64,000 bases of DNA. Origin: Novosphingobium indicum. GTDB lineage: Bacteria; Pseudomonadota; Alphaproteobacteria; Sphingomonadales; Sphingomonadaceae. Of this stretch, positions 1 to 8,043 are shown in pieces; the first letter of the stretch is position 1, and every line of letters begins with the position of its first letter. The stretch covers positions 97,044 to 161,043 of the forward strand of contig NZ_BMLK01000013.1 of assembly GCF_014645195.1 (NCBI RefSeq), read 5' to 3'. The position numbers and the translations under genes were made by a program. Below the pieces are notes generated by a model. It did not search any database. It saw nothing but the letters and a program-made list of their open reading frames with translations, and was not told the DNA's origin.

Positions 1-267
1 CCAGAAGTCGGGCACTTCTTCGCGCTCGCGCAGGCGTTCGCGCGGTTCCAGAACGATATCGCGCTTGCCCGCCGAGACGACTTCGCTGGCCCATTCGCCG
101 GTCATGTCGTCGCACAGCATCACGGCATCGCCCGGCGCCACGCGCATGACCTTGGCGAGATAATGGGCCTGCCCGCCGTCCACGGTGACGGCGGCATTTT
201 GCGCGAGCGGCCCCTGTACGAACAGGCGCGGAGCCGAACGCGGCGGCCAGGCGGGGGTTGCTCCCAT
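1..267 (-). CDS. rsmE: RsmE, 16S rRNA (uracil1498-N3)-methyltransferase, 5' part only
   Basis: Reading the minus strand from the ATG at 265-267 gives 89 codons that run off the left edge of the window. The peptide contains RLFVQGPLA, then GGQAHYLAKVMRVAPGD and a DDMTGEWASEV stretch. This matches the N-terminal PUA-like domain of the RsmE family, whose members methylate U1498 of 16S rRNA with S-adenosylmethionine. The SPOUT catalytic domain lies outside the window. The gene is divergent from ubiA, an arrangement I recall as common in sphingomonads. The identification rests on the N-terminal domain only. Confidence 0.8.
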   Translation of the reverse strand, partial: MGATPAWPPRSAPRLFVQGPLAQNAAVTVDGGQAHYLAKVMRVAPGDAVMLCDDMTGEWASEVVSAGKRDIVLEPRERLREREEVPDFW

Positions 268-418
268 GAGCGGCGACTTTCTTCTCGTGCGAATGGCTGC
301 AGGACAGGCCTTTTCGCGGCAACCCGGCCGGTATGCAATGGGTTTGCCGGTCCGCGACTGAACTCCTGTCCATGCAATCGCCGATGACAGGCGGCGAGCA
401 ATCGACTAGACCTCGCGC

Positions 419-1348
419 GTGACTAAAGGCTCCCCTCCTTCGGATATCGGCGTTCCGGATTCCCAGCACGGCGGTTTCATCGCGATGCTGCCCATGCCCC
501 TGCGTCCCTACGCCCGGCTGGCGCGTTTCGACCGGCCGATCGGCTGGTGGCTGCTGTTCTGGCCCTGTGCCTGGGGCGTCTTGCTGGCAGGCGGCGAGGA
601 GCGCTGGGGGCTGCTGCTGTGGCTGCTGGTCGGCTCGGTCGCCATGCGCGGCGCGGGCTGTGTCTATAACGATATCGTCGATGCCGATCTCGATCGCAGC
701 GTGGCGCGCACGGCGGCGCGGCCCATCGCCAGCGGCCAGGTAAGCAAGGAAGCGGCCTGGACCTGGCTCGGTGTGCTCTGCATCGTCGGGCTCGTGGTGC
801 TTGTCCAACTGCGCTGGCAGGCGCAGGTTATGGCGCTGGGCAGCATTGCGCTCGTGGCGGCCTATCCGTTCATGAAGCGGATCACGTGGTGGCCGCAGGC
901 CTGGCTCGGGCTGGTCTTTACATGGGGCTGTCTGGTCGGCTGGATCGAGATCCGCACCGATCATCTCGAGGCTCTGGCCGCGCTCTACGCCGGCAGCATC
1001 GTGTGGTGCATGGGCTACGACACGATCTATGCCCTGCAGGACCGCGAAGACGATGCGCTGGTCGGCATCCGCTCCGCAGCCCTGCGCCTAGGCAGCCGCG
1101 TACGTGCAGGGATCACGGCGTTCTATGCCCTGGCCCTGGCATTCTGGGCGCTGGCATTCTGGGCCATGCGTCCCGACTGGGTCGCGCTTGTCGCGCTGGT
1201 TCCGGTAGCGTTGCACCTTGGCTTTCAGGCGCTGACACTCGACCCCGATGATGGCGACAACGCGCTCTACCGTTTCCGGTCGAACCGCGATGCCGGCATT
1301 GTCATGGCGCTCGCCTGCTGGGTGGTGGGCAACGCCGGCGTGATGTGA
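419..1348 (+). CDS. ubiA: 4-hydroxybenzoate polyprenyltransferase UbiA
   Basis: Integral membrane prenyltransferase that attaches the polyprenyl tail to 4-hydroxybenzoate in ubiquinone synthesis. The 309-residue product has about eight hydrophobic segments. It carries the first Asp-rich motif NDIVDADLD at residues 84-92 and the second region, YDTIYALQDREDD, near residue 200; both bind Mg2+-pyrophosphate. The start used is GTG at 419, which keeps an N-terminal DSQHGG stretch that I recall from sphingomonad homologues. An ATG at 485 (MLPMPLRPYARLARF) is an alternative, and neither start has a strong ribosome-binding site. Length fits the family (about 290-310). It is divergent from rsmE, with a 150-bp gap. 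Confidence 0.92.
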   Translation: MTKGSPPSDIGVPDSQHGGFIAMLPMPLRPYARLARFDRPIGWWLLFWPCAWGVLLAGGEERWGLLLWLLVGSVAMRGAGCVYNDIVDADLDRSVARTAARPIASGQVSKEAAWTWLGVLCIVGLVVLVQLRWQAQVMALGSIALVAAYPFMKRITWWPQAWLGLVFTWGCLVGWIEIRTDHLEALAALYAGSIVWCMGYDTIYALQDREDDALVGIRSAALRLGSRVRAGITAFYALALAFWALAFWAMRPDWVALVALVPVALHLGFQALTLDPDDGDNALYRFRSNRDAGIVMALACWVVGNAGVM

Positions 1349-1397
1349 GCGCGAAGGGGCGCGACGATACCACGCTCCGGCTTCGGTGATCAGCGGC

Positions 1398-1769
1398 TCA
1401 TTCATAGCTGACCAGCTCGAATTCGATGCCGTCCCAGTCGAAGAAATAGAACCGCCGGCCCGGTTCGTAATCGGCATGGCTGAAGGGTTCGAGCCCCGCG
1501 GCGATCACAATCTGTTCGGCGGCATCGAGATCGTCGACCACGATGCCGATGTGGTTGAGCGGCGCGCCTTTGGCGAAGCGGTCGTGCGGCTTGTGGTCGG
1601 TATAGATGGCGATGTAGCTGAATTCCCCGCCGACATGGATGGTTTCGCCGTCGTTGATCGCGGGGCCTCTCCAGCGCTCTTCCCAGCCGAGCAGATCCTG
1701 CAACAGGCGGGAGGAGCGTTCGATGTCGCTCACCGTGATATTGGCGTGTTCGAGGCGGCCTGTGGCCAT
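1398..1769 (-). CDS. VOC family protein (glyoxalase/dioxygenase fold)
   Basis: A 123-residue single-domain protein with two beta-alpha-beta-beta-beta modules: residues 7-60 (LEHANITVSDIERSS) and 70-122 (LNHIGIVVDDLDAAE, ending DGIEFELVSYE). Likely metal ligands of the vicinal-oxygen-chelate fold are the His near residue 8, the His near residue 73 and the Glu near residue 118. The substrate cannot be told from sequence; the family includes glyoxalase I, fosfomycin thiol transferases and dioxygenases. A good AAGGAG ribosome-binding site precedes the ATG. The gene is divergent from soxR, and a near-perfect SoxR box lies in the shared 95-bp promoter region, so redox-cycling compounds probably induce it. 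Confidence 0.85.
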   Translation of the reverse strand: MATGRLEHANITVSDIERSSRLLQDLLGWEERWRGPAINDGETIHVGGEFSYIAIYTDHKPHDRFAKGAPLNHIGIVVDDLDAAEQIVIAAGLEPFSHADYEPGRRFYFFDWDGIEFELVSYE

Positions 1770-1822
1770 TGTTCTTGCTCCTTTTTGCTTGCGGGCGAAT
1801 CACCGGCTTGGCAAAGATGCAA

Positions 1823-1840
1823 CCTCAAGCTAACTTGAGA
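1823..1840. promoter_or_regulatory. SoxR box (operator) between the VOC gene and soxR
   Basis: CCTCAAG-CTAA-CTTGAGA is an 18-bp inverted repeat. It differs from the E. coli soxS operator CCTCAAGTTAACTTGAGG at two positions. It lies between the divergent starts at 1769 (VOC) and 1865 (soxR). On the minus strand a TTGATC hexamer overlaps its outer edge and a CATCTT hexamer lies 19 bp further on. A 19-bp spacer is typical of MerR-family promoters that the activator must distort, which points to the VOC gene as the activated target. The hexamers are a weak match and are inferred. Confidence 0.8.
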
Positions 1841-1864
1841 TCAAGCCAAAAATTCGGGGGGTGT

Positions 1865-2308
1865 GTGGTCGAGGATCGGTTCATTTCCATCGGCGACCTG
1901 TCGCGCCGCACCGGCGTCGCGGTTTCGGCGATCCGCTTCTACGAGGAAAAGGGGCTGCTGACGTCGCTGCGCTCGCGCGGCAACCAGCGCCGTTTCCTGC
2001 GGTCCGACATCCGCCGTGTGAGCTTCATCCTGATTGCCCAGAAGCTCGGTCTCGCGCTCGCCGAAATCGAGCGCGAACTGTCCCTGCTGCCGCAAGGCCG
2101 CACGCCGACACTGGGCGACTGGGAGCGGATCAGCCGTTCGATGCGCGCCTCGATCGATGCCAATATCGCCTTGCTCGAACTGACCCGCCGCAAGCTGGAG
2201 GAATGCATCGGCTGCGGGTGCCTGAGCCTCAGGAAATGCCAGCTCTACAACGCGAATGATGGTGCCGCCGCCCACGGACCGGGGCCGCGGTTCGTGTTGA
2301 AGGGGTGA
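1865..2308 (+). CDS. soxR: Redox-sensitive transcriptional activator SoxR
   Basis: MerR-family activator that senses redox-active compounds or superoxide through a [2Fe-2S] cluster. With the GTG start at 1865 the product has 147 residues: a winged-helix DNA-binding part at residues 7-75 (ISIGDLSRRTGVAVSAIRFY), a dimerisation helix at about 82-112, and the cluster-binding motif CIGCGCLSLRKC with Cys114, Cys117, Cys119 and Cys125. This C-x2-C-x-C-x5-C spacing is diagnostic of SoxR. An earlier in-frame ATG at 1769 would place the SoxR box inside the coding sequence, so I rejected it. No soxS is nearby; in non-enteric bacteria SoxR usually controls its targets directly. Confidence 0.93.
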   Translation: MVEDRFISIGDLSRRTGVAVSAIRFYEEKGLLTSLRSRGNQRRFLRSDIRRVSFILIAQKLGLALAEIERELSLLPQGRTPTLGDWERISRSMRASIDANIALLELTRRKLEECIGCGCLSLRKCQLYNANDGAAAHGPGPRFVLKG

Positions 2309-2593
2309 TCAGATGCCGAGCGCCTTGCGCAATTCGGCATTGATACGCGTCTGCCAGCCCTTGCCCATCGCGCGGAAGCCTTCGATTACGTCCGGATCGA
2401 GACGAAGCGTGACTTGCTTTTTGGGATTTTCGGAAAGGGGCCGGCCTACCGATTTTAACGTGCCCGCAGCGGGACGGATCAGTTTTTCGCCTTTGTAGAC
2501 CGCCGCCGCTCGAAACATTTCCTCCGTCCATTCGACATCATCGTCGTCGGGATCAATCCAGGGATCGGAAGCGGATTTCGTGTTCCTGCTCAT
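2309..2593 (-). CDS. brnA: BrnA-type antitoxin
   Basis: A 94-residue acidic N-terminal/basic C-terminal protein, with an alternative ATG two codons upstream at 2599. The C-terminal part KKQVTLRLDPDVIEGFRAMGKGWQTRINAEL is a ribbon-helix-helix DNA-binding domain of the BrnA family (the pattern is V-x-L-R-L-D ... G-x-G-W-Q-T-R-I-N). BrnA neutralises BrnT and represses the shared promoter. It lies immediately downstream of the BrnT-like gene and overlaps its 3' end by about 40 bp, so the two are translationally coupled in toxin-first order, as is usual for brnTA. It is tail-to-tail with soxR with no gap between the stop codons. Confidence 0.85.
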   Translation of the reverse strand: MSRNTKSASDPWIDPDDDDVEWTEEMFRAAAVYKGEKLIRPAAGTLKSVGRPLSENPKKQVTLRLDPDVIEGFRAMGKGWQTRINAELRKALGI

Positions 2594-2852
2594 GGGCATG
2601 TCTCATTGTAATGATACGACGATTGCCATCCCGAGGAGTCCAGACCAGAGAAACGCGACGACCGTTCAGAAAGCCCCAAACACGGTAGCGTCTTTCGCCA
2701 TAGTCTTTGCGGTCATCTTCAATCTGATAATGCTCGTTGGCAAATACCAGAGCTGCGTCCGCAAGGTCTAAACCTCGCTCTTCAAGAATCTTAGCACGCT
2801 TGCCATCATCAAAAGTGATTTTCCAACGATCGGCCTTAGAGATGTCTTTCAA
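2553..2852 (-). CDS. brnT: BrnT-family ribonuclease toxin
   Basis: A 99-residue protein with the BrnT pattern: WKITFDDGKRAKILEERGLDL at the N terminus, then DDRKDYGERRYRVWGFLNGR and a C-terminal VWTPRDGNRRIITMRHA. BrnT is a RelE-like mRNA-cleaving toxin. The basic Arg/His-rich tail includes residues that are catalytic in the family. It is longer than Brucella BrnT at its N terminus. It is followed by and overlaps its antitoxin gene. The promoter region upstream (2853-2960) carries a TTGACG hexamer and a 10-bp palindrome. Confidence 0.82.
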   Translation of the reverse strand: MKDISKADRWKITFDDGKRAKILEERGLDLADAALVFANEHYQIEDDRKDYGERRYRVWGFLNGRRVSLVWTPRDGNRRIITMRHAHEQEHEIRFRSLD

Positions 2853-2930
2853 GTCGGTCTCCGGCGTGCAGATTACATATCAGTCTCGTACCTCTGTCTC
2901 TTGCCCATCAGGTATGGGCGACCGACCGTT

Positions 2931-2959
2931 TCTGTAGCTACAAAAATTTAGGTCGTCAA
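2931..2959 (-). promoter_or_regulatory. Candidate brnTA promoter with operator palindrome
   Basis: On the minus strand TTGACG (2959-2954) is followed after 17 bp by TACAGA (2936-2931). The second hexamer overlaps the perfect 10-bp palindrome TGTAGCTACA (2933-2942). A palindrome over the -10 element is where an autorepressor such as BrnA would be expected to bind. The -10 match is poor (3 of 6), so the exact promoter is uncertain; the palindrome itself is read directly from the sequence. Confidence 0.45.
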
Positions 2960-2960
2960 C

Positions 2961-5900
2961 TTATTCCGCCGCCAGCAGCTCTTCCGCGCCGACCAGATCG
3001 ACGCTGACCAGCCGCGAGATGCCCTTTTCGACCATGGTGACGCCGAACAGGCGGTGCATGCGGCTCATGGTTACGGCATTGTGGGTGACGATCAGGTAGC
3101 GGGTGTCGGTTTCCTTGGTCATCGCTTCGAGCAGGTCGCAGAAACGTTCGATATTGGCATCGTCGAGCGGGGCGTCGACTTCGTCGAGGACACAGATCGG
3201 CGCCGGGTTGGTCAGGAACAGACCGAAGATCAGCGCCACCGCCGTCAGCGCCTGTTCGCCGCCCGAAAGCAGTGTGAGCGATTGCAGGCGTTTGCCCGGT
3301 GGCTGGGCGTAGATTTCGAGCCCGGCTTCAAGCGGATCGTCCGAGTCGACGAGCGCAAGGTGCGCCTTGCCGCCCTGGAAAAGCCGGCTGAACAGACGCT
3401 GGAAGTGGCCGTCGACCGCTTCGAAGGCGGCACGCAGGCGCTCGCGGCCTTCGCGGTTGAGGTTGCCGATGGAGCCGCGCAGCCGGTTAACCGCTTCGGC
3501 CAGTTCCGCCTTTTCGGTGACGCTGGAGCCCAGTTGCTCCTCGGCTTCAGCGAGTTCGTCGGCAGCGACGAGATTGACCGGGCCGATCCGCTCGCGGTCT
3601 GCGACGAGCTTGTCCATGGCCGCCGATTCCTCGTTCGCGCCGCTAACTTCGGCGGAGACGAATTCGAAGCGTTCGGGGAGGACCGGCGGCGGGCACTGGA
3701 AACGCTCGCCGGAAATTCGGGTCATCTCGACGCGGCGCTCGTCCTCGTTCTCGGCGCGGGCCACGGCCCCGGCGCGGCCTTCGCGGGCGCTGGCGAGGCT
3801 CTCCTGCGCGGCGGCCAGACCGGCATCGGCCCTGCGCGCGGCTTCGGTGGCATTGCTTACGGCCGCTTCGGCCTTGGCGAGTTCCTCGGCTAGGCGATTG
3901 CGCACCGTTTCGCCTTGCTCGATCTGCTCCATCAGCGAGGCAGGCTTGGCGGCGATGACGGCGCGCTCGGTCTCGATTTCCTCAAGCCGCCCGGCCATCT
4001 GCGCGAGCCGATTCGTGGCATCGCCCGCGCGGGCCTGCCAGTTCTTGATATCGCCGCGCTGCGAGGCGGTGCGTTCGCGGGCAACGGCCAGCGCCTGATC
4101 GTGCGAGGCCAACGCGGCGGTGGCTGATTGCAGCGCGCTCCTGGCCGTCTCGTTCTTGCCCCTGGCGGCATCAAGTGCGGCGCGGCCGGTTTCGGGATCG
4201 GGGAGGTGCGCGCGCTTGGCTTCGGCAGCAGCCAGATCCTGTTTGGCATTGCGGCGCTGCTCGGCCAGTTCCGCGACGCTGCGGTCGAGTTCGGTGCGCC
4301 GGGCCTGATGGCGCGCCTTGGTATCCTCGGCCTGATCGACGGCGCGCAGGGCGCTGCGTTCGGCATTGGCGGCATCGGCAATCGCGCGTTCCGCCGCGAT
4401 CACGGCGGCGGACAGACTGGAGAGTTCCTGCTGCACTTGGCTCTGTCGCGCTTCCGCTCTGGCTACAGCCTCGCGTAGTGCCGGAAGCTGTGCATCCAGC
4501 TCGGCAAAGCGGTTTTCAGCCTCGAGGCGTGCGGCTTCCGCGGCGCCTTCGCCGCGCGCCACGAAGCCGTCCCAACGGCGCAGCAGGCCGGCTTTCGTGA
4601 CGAGCCACTCACCGGGTTTCAGCGCGCGGTTATCGTCCTCGTCGGCGACATGGACCAGCGCCAGCCGGGCGCCGAGTTCGGGCGGGCATTGCGGAACATG
4701 CGCGGCCAGATTGTCCGCGACGGAGGCAGGAGCCACGGCGCCTGTCCAGAAGCGTCCATCGGTGTTTTCGACGCGCCCTAGCGGCGCCTTGGCGTCACGG
4801 CCCAGCACGGCTGCCAGCGCACGCTCATAGCCCGGCGCGGCGCGCACGGCGTCGATGGCGACGGGCAGGCCGTGTGCAGCCTTGGCACCCTTGGCCCGTG
4901 CCTCGCGGTCGCGCGTCAGGGCCGCATGTTCGCGCTCTATGCCGGTGAGGTCAGCGCGCGCGCCGGAAAGCTCGGAGGCGGCTGCATCGCGTTCGGCCTG
5001 CAGTTCGGCCTTGCGCGCCTGCTGCGCTTCCAGCCCCTCGCGCGCCTTGCCGAGGGCTTCGGCAGCCCCTTCGGCTTCGCGCTGCGCCTGTGCAATCGTC
5101 GCATCGAGATCTTCCGTCGACGGCAGGCCCGCCAGTTGCGCCTGCAGCCGATCGGCCTCGGCGTTCAACCGGTCGAGCCGGCTGCGCGCCTGCGCCAGTT
5201 CGGCTTCGGCAATGCGCCACTCGGCCTCGACGGCAGCCTGTTCGGCGGTGGCCTGCGCCAGATCGAGTTCGGCGGTACGCGCCATGCGTTCGGCACCTTC
5301 GAGAGCATTGGCAAGGCGTGGGCGCTGTGCCTCGTCCGCTTCCAGCTGCTTCGCCCCTTCCGCTAGGTCCCGTTCGAGCCGCGAGAGCGCTTCGGCGGCA
5401 TCGCGGGTCATGCGGTCGGCGTCGCTGCGGTCTTCTTCGAGCCGCGTGCGCTGACGGTCGAGGTCTTTGAGGCGCTGCTCGGCGGCTTCGAGCTGGCTGG
5501 TCAGCGTCGCCATGCGATGGCCCTGCGCGGTGGCATCGTCGCGGCGGTCGGCCAGTTCGTCGCGCGCTTCGGCGAGCACTTCGGCGGCCGTGGCCTGCGC
5601 CTCCTGCGCGGCTTTCGCGGCCTCCTGCGCCTGGGTCACGCGCGCTTCTGCGGCCTGCGCTTCTTTCTTCGCCGCTTCGGCAGCCGCCGCGGCGTCGCGC
5701 CAGCGGGCGAAGACCAGCCGGGCTTCGGCGAGCCGGATCTGGTCGGACAGCGACTTGTAGCGTTCGGCGGCGCGCGCCTGCCGGCGCAGCGTCGCCACCT
5801 GCTTGTCGAGCCCGGCCATGATGTCGTCGAGCCGGGCGAGATTGGCCTCGGTCGCGCGCAGCTTCTGTTCGGCGTCCTTGCGGCGTACGTGCAGACCGGC

Positions 5901-6398
5901 GATGCCCGCCGCCTCTTCCAGCATCTGGCGGCGCTCGGCGGGCTTGGCGGCAATGACCGCGGCGATACGGCCCTGGCTGACGAGGGCGGGGCTGTGCGCG
6001 CCGGTGGCGGCATCGGCGAAGATCAGCGCCACGTCCTTGGCGCGCACGTCGCGGCCGTTGACGCGATAGGCACTGCCGGCGCCGCGCTCGATGCGGCGCA
6101 CGACTTCGAGTTCCTCCCGCACGCCGTCGTCACGCGGCGCGGTCTCGGCTTGCAGGACGACTTCGGCAAAGGCGCGCTGCGGGCGATTGGCGGTGCCGGC
6201 GAAGATCACGTCTTCCATGCCGCCGCCGCGCATGGACTTGGGCGAGCTTTCGCCCATTACCCAGCGGATCGCTTCGAGCAGGTTGGACTTGCCGCAGCCG
6301 TTGGGGCCGACGACGCCGGTCAGGCCGGGTTCGATGCGCAGTTCGGCAGGCTCGACGAAGCTCTTGAATCCACTGAGCTTGAGCCGCCTTATGCGCAT
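2961..6398 (-). CDS. smc: Chromosome segregation protein SMC
   Basis: ATPase of the condensin complex that compacts and separates sister chromosomes. The 1145-residue protein has an N-terminal head with Walker A GPNGCGKS (residues 31-38). A very long Ala/Glu/Arg-rich coiled coil (about 165-480) leads to the hinge near 500-620 (HGLPVAIDAVRAAPGYERAL), and a return coil (about 640-960) follows. The C-terminal head has the signature LLSGGEQALTAVAL and Walker B ICVLDEVDAPLDD. Length is normal for bacterial SMC. Its kleisin partners ScpA and ScpB are encoded at 28365-29902 in the same window. It starts 27 bp after the stop of the upstream DsbA-like gene, so co-transcription is likely. Confidence 0.97.
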   Translation of the reverse strand: MRIRRLKLSGFKSFVEPAELRIEPGLTGVVGPNGCGKSNLLEAIRWVMGESSPKSMRGGGMEDVIFAGTANRPQRAFAEVVLQAETAPRDDGVREELEVVRRIERGAGSAYRVNGRDVRAKDVALIFADAATGAHSPALVSQGRIAAVIAAKPAERRQMLEEAAGIAGLHVRRKDAEQKLRATEANLARLDDIMAGLDKQVATLRRQARAAERYKSLSDQIRLAEARLVFARWRDAAAAAEAAKKEAQAAEARVTQAQEAAKAAQEAQATAAEVLAEARDELADRRDDATAQGHRMATLTSQLEAAEQRLKDLDRQRTRLEEDRSDADRMTRDAAEALSRLERDLAEGAKQLEADEAQRPRLANALEGAERMARTAELDLAQATAEQAAVEAEWRIAEAELAQARSRLDRLNAEADRLQAQLAGLPSTEDLDATIAQAQREAEGAAEALGKAREGLEAQQARKAELQAERDAAASELSGARADLTGIEREHAALTRDREARAKGAKAAHGLPVAIDAVRAAPGYERALAAVLGRDAKAPLGRVENTDGRFWTGAVAPASVADNLAAHVPQCPPELGARLALVHVADEDDNRALKPGEWLVTKAGLLRRWDGFVARGEGAAEAARLEAENRFAELDAQLPALREAVARAEARQSQVQQELSSLSAAVIAAERAIADAANAERSALRAVDQAEDTKARHQARRTELDRSVAELAEQRRNAKQDLAAAEAKRAHLPDPETGRAALDAARGKNETARSALQSATAALASHDQALAVARERTASQRGDIKNWQARAGDATNRLAQMAGRLEEIETERAVIAAKPASLMEQIEQGETVRNRLAEELAKAEAAVSNATEAARRADAGLAAAQESLASAREGRAGAVARAENEDERRVEMTRISGERFQCPPPVLPERFEFVSAEVSGANEESAAMDKLVADRERIGPVNLVAADELAEAEEQLGSSVTEKAELAEAVNRLRGSIGNLNREGRERLRAAFEAVDGHFQRLFSRLFQGGKAHLALVDSDDPLEAGLEIYAQPPGKRLQSLTLLSGGEQALTAVALIFGLFLTNPAPICVLDEVDAPLDDANIERFCDLLEAMTKETDTRYLIVTHNAVTMSRMHRLFGVTMVEKGISRLVSVDLVGAEELLAAE

Positions 6399-6425
6399 CT
6401 ACGCGCCCTTACTGAAGCCGGCGCA

Positions 6426-7184
6426 TCAGCGCGCGCCTGCCTGCTGCAGCTTGGCTTCCAGTTCCTTCCAGCCCATCGACCCGATCGATGAGCCGTTGAT
6501 GATGAAGGTCGGGGTGCCGGTCACATTGAACTCGTCGGACGCCTTCTGGGTCTGGTCGGCGAGCGCCTTGGCCTTGGCGGTGTCGGCCAGGCAGGCCTTC
6601 GCCTGATCGCGGGCAATGCCGCGCGAGGAGAAGAAGTTCACCATGCCCGAAGCGTCGGCGATGGCCGCGATCTGCTGTTCCTTGGGCAGTTCGCCGATCG
6701 CCTGCAGTTTCTGATCGCCGAGGGCCTGCACGTTCTCGAACATGTTCGGCTGCCATGCCCAGAACTGCTCGCTGAGCGGGATTACCGCCTCGGTCGAACC
6801 GCAAGTGGTGAGCAGCGAAGCGGGTACGTCGAAGGGGTTGAGCATGAAGTAGCGCAGCTCATAGCTGACGCGGCCGCTGGCGACGTAGTCGTCGCGCATC
6901 GGCTCGGAGCTTTCCTTCGAGAATTCGGCGCAGTGCGAGCAGCTCAGCGCGGCATATTCGATCAGCTTGATCGGTGCTTCGGGATTGCCCATGCGATAGC
7001 CGCCTTCGGGCGTCTTCTCGATCATGTCCTGCCAGGCCTTTCCGGCCGGCGGGGCGATCCTGGCGATGGGTTCGCTCGACGAGGGCGCGCCGTCCTCTGC
7101 CTTCTTGTCGCAGGCAGCAAGGCCGAGCGCGAGAGGCGCGGCAAGGGCGCCGAACACGATCTGGCGGAAACGGTTGCGGGTCAT
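6426..7184 (-). CDS. DsbA-family thiol:disulfide oxidoreductase, predicted lipoprotein
   Basis: A 252-residue envelope protein with a thioredoxin fold and DsbA-type alpha-helical insert. The N terminus is a lipoprotein signal with lipobox LAAC (lipidated Cys25). A linker follows and then the active site SCSHC (Cys82, Cys85). The cis-Pro loop is the TGTPTFIING stretch near residue 220. CSHC is a variant of the usual CPHC. It probably oxidises, or shuffles disulfides in, exported proteins at the inner face of the membrane to which it is anchored. An AAGGA site lies about 9 bp before the ATG. It is next to a second, soluble DsbA-like gene and upstream of smc. Confidence 0.88.
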   Translation of the reverse strand: MTRNRFRQIVFGALAAPLALGLAACDKKAEDGAPSSSEPIARIAPPAGKAWQDMIEKTPEGGYRMGNPEAPIKLIEYAALSCSHCAEFSKESSEPMRDDYVASGRVSYELRYFMLNPFDVPASLLTTCGSTEAVIPLSEQFWAWQPNMFENVQALGDQKLQAIGELPKEQQIAAIADASGMVNFFSSRGIARDQAKACLADTAKAKALADQTQKASDEFNVTGTPTFIINGSSIGSMGWKELEAKLQQAGAR

Positions 7185-7299
7185 TGTGGCGAATCCTTTG
7201 CAAAGACGGGAAAATGGCTAGCCGATAGGACTGGCGGAACAAAGCGCGGGCCGGGCTTGCGGAGATTCTCTCCACAGCTTGTCCGCAGATTTCGGGGCT

Positions 7300-8043
7300 T
7301 CAGACGGTTCCGTCGCGTTCGTCGGCAAGGGCGCTGGTGATTGCGGTGGAAACCCCGGTCCAGTCGTGAACGTCGGTCAGGACCTTGCCGTTGAGCGTGA
7401 AGCTGGGTGTGCTCTTCAGGCCGAGCTTGGCGATCTCCGCCTGCTGGTTGCTCAGCTTTTCGAGCATGGCCTTGTCGGCAAGGCAGGCATCGGTCTGGGC
7501 GCGGTCGATACCCCAGCCCGACATAATCTTGTAGAGGTCGAGGTCGGAGGCCATTGCCCGCATGCGGTCGATCATCGGCCCCTGATACCAGCGCTGCTGC
7601 TGCGATTTGGTCGCGTCTATCGCCTTTTGCAGCCAGGTGTCCTGGGTGGCGAAGAAGGCGTTATGGCGCACGAAAAAGCGTTTGGGATCGCCGCAATTGG
7701 CAAGCATGGCCACGGTGAGGTCGACGGGATTGCGCAGCAGGTTGGTGACCGTCACCTGCACCTTGCCCTTGGGCACCACGGTCAGGCGCAGCACCGGGTC
7801 GGACTGCTGCTGGTAATGCGCGCAGTGCGGGCAGGTATAGCTGACGTACTCGGTGAGCTTTACCGGGGCATCGGGATTGCCGAAGCGGTGGCTGCCGTCG
7901 GCGGTCATTTCGATCCGGCTGTTCCAGTTGGTCGAGGCCTTTTCCAGGCTCTTGCTGGTCTTGGCCGAGGCCGAGACGCAGGTCATCGCACCGGCCGCGA
8001 GTACCATGGCACCCAGGGCGGTCTTCATTCCGGCAAGTTTCAT
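7300..8043 (-). CDS. DsbA-family periplasmic thiol:disulfide oxidoreductase
   Basis: A 247-residue protein with a cleavable signal peptide (residues 1-27, ending VSASA-K) and a thioredoxin-like domain with active site YTCPHC (Cys71, Cys74). The cis-Pro loop is STPSFTLNGK near residue 215. It is a paralogue of the lipoprotein encoded just downstream; both share the phrase GNPxAPxKLxEYxxxxCxHC. It probably acts as a free periplasmic disulfide donor. Its start codon overlaps the stop of the DUF721 gene (TAATG), which indicates translational coupling. Confidence 0.88.
   Translation of the reverse strand: MKLAGMKTALGAMVLAAGAMTCVSASAKTSKSLEKASTNWNSRIEMTADGSHRFGNPDAPVKLTEYVSYTCPHCAHYQQQSDPVLRLTVVPKGKVQVTVTNLLRNPVDLTVAMLANCGDPKRFFVRHNAFFATQDTWLQKAIDATKSQQQRWYQGPMIDRMRAMASDLDLYKIMSGWGIDRAQTDACLADKAMLEKLSNQQAEIAKLGLKSTPSFTLNGKVLTDVHDWTGVSTAITSALADERDGTV

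Noticed and set aside
1769..1864. Longer SoxR starting at the ATG in the opposite gene's start region
   Set aside because: It would translate the SoxR box and add residues that do not match SoxR; the GTG at 1865 gives the normal family length and cysteine positions.
2961..6491. Several long plus-strand open frames opposite smc, up to 324 codons
   Set aside because: They are antisense shadows caused by high GC and the repetitive coiled-coil coding; composition is Arg/Gly/Ala-rich with no family match.
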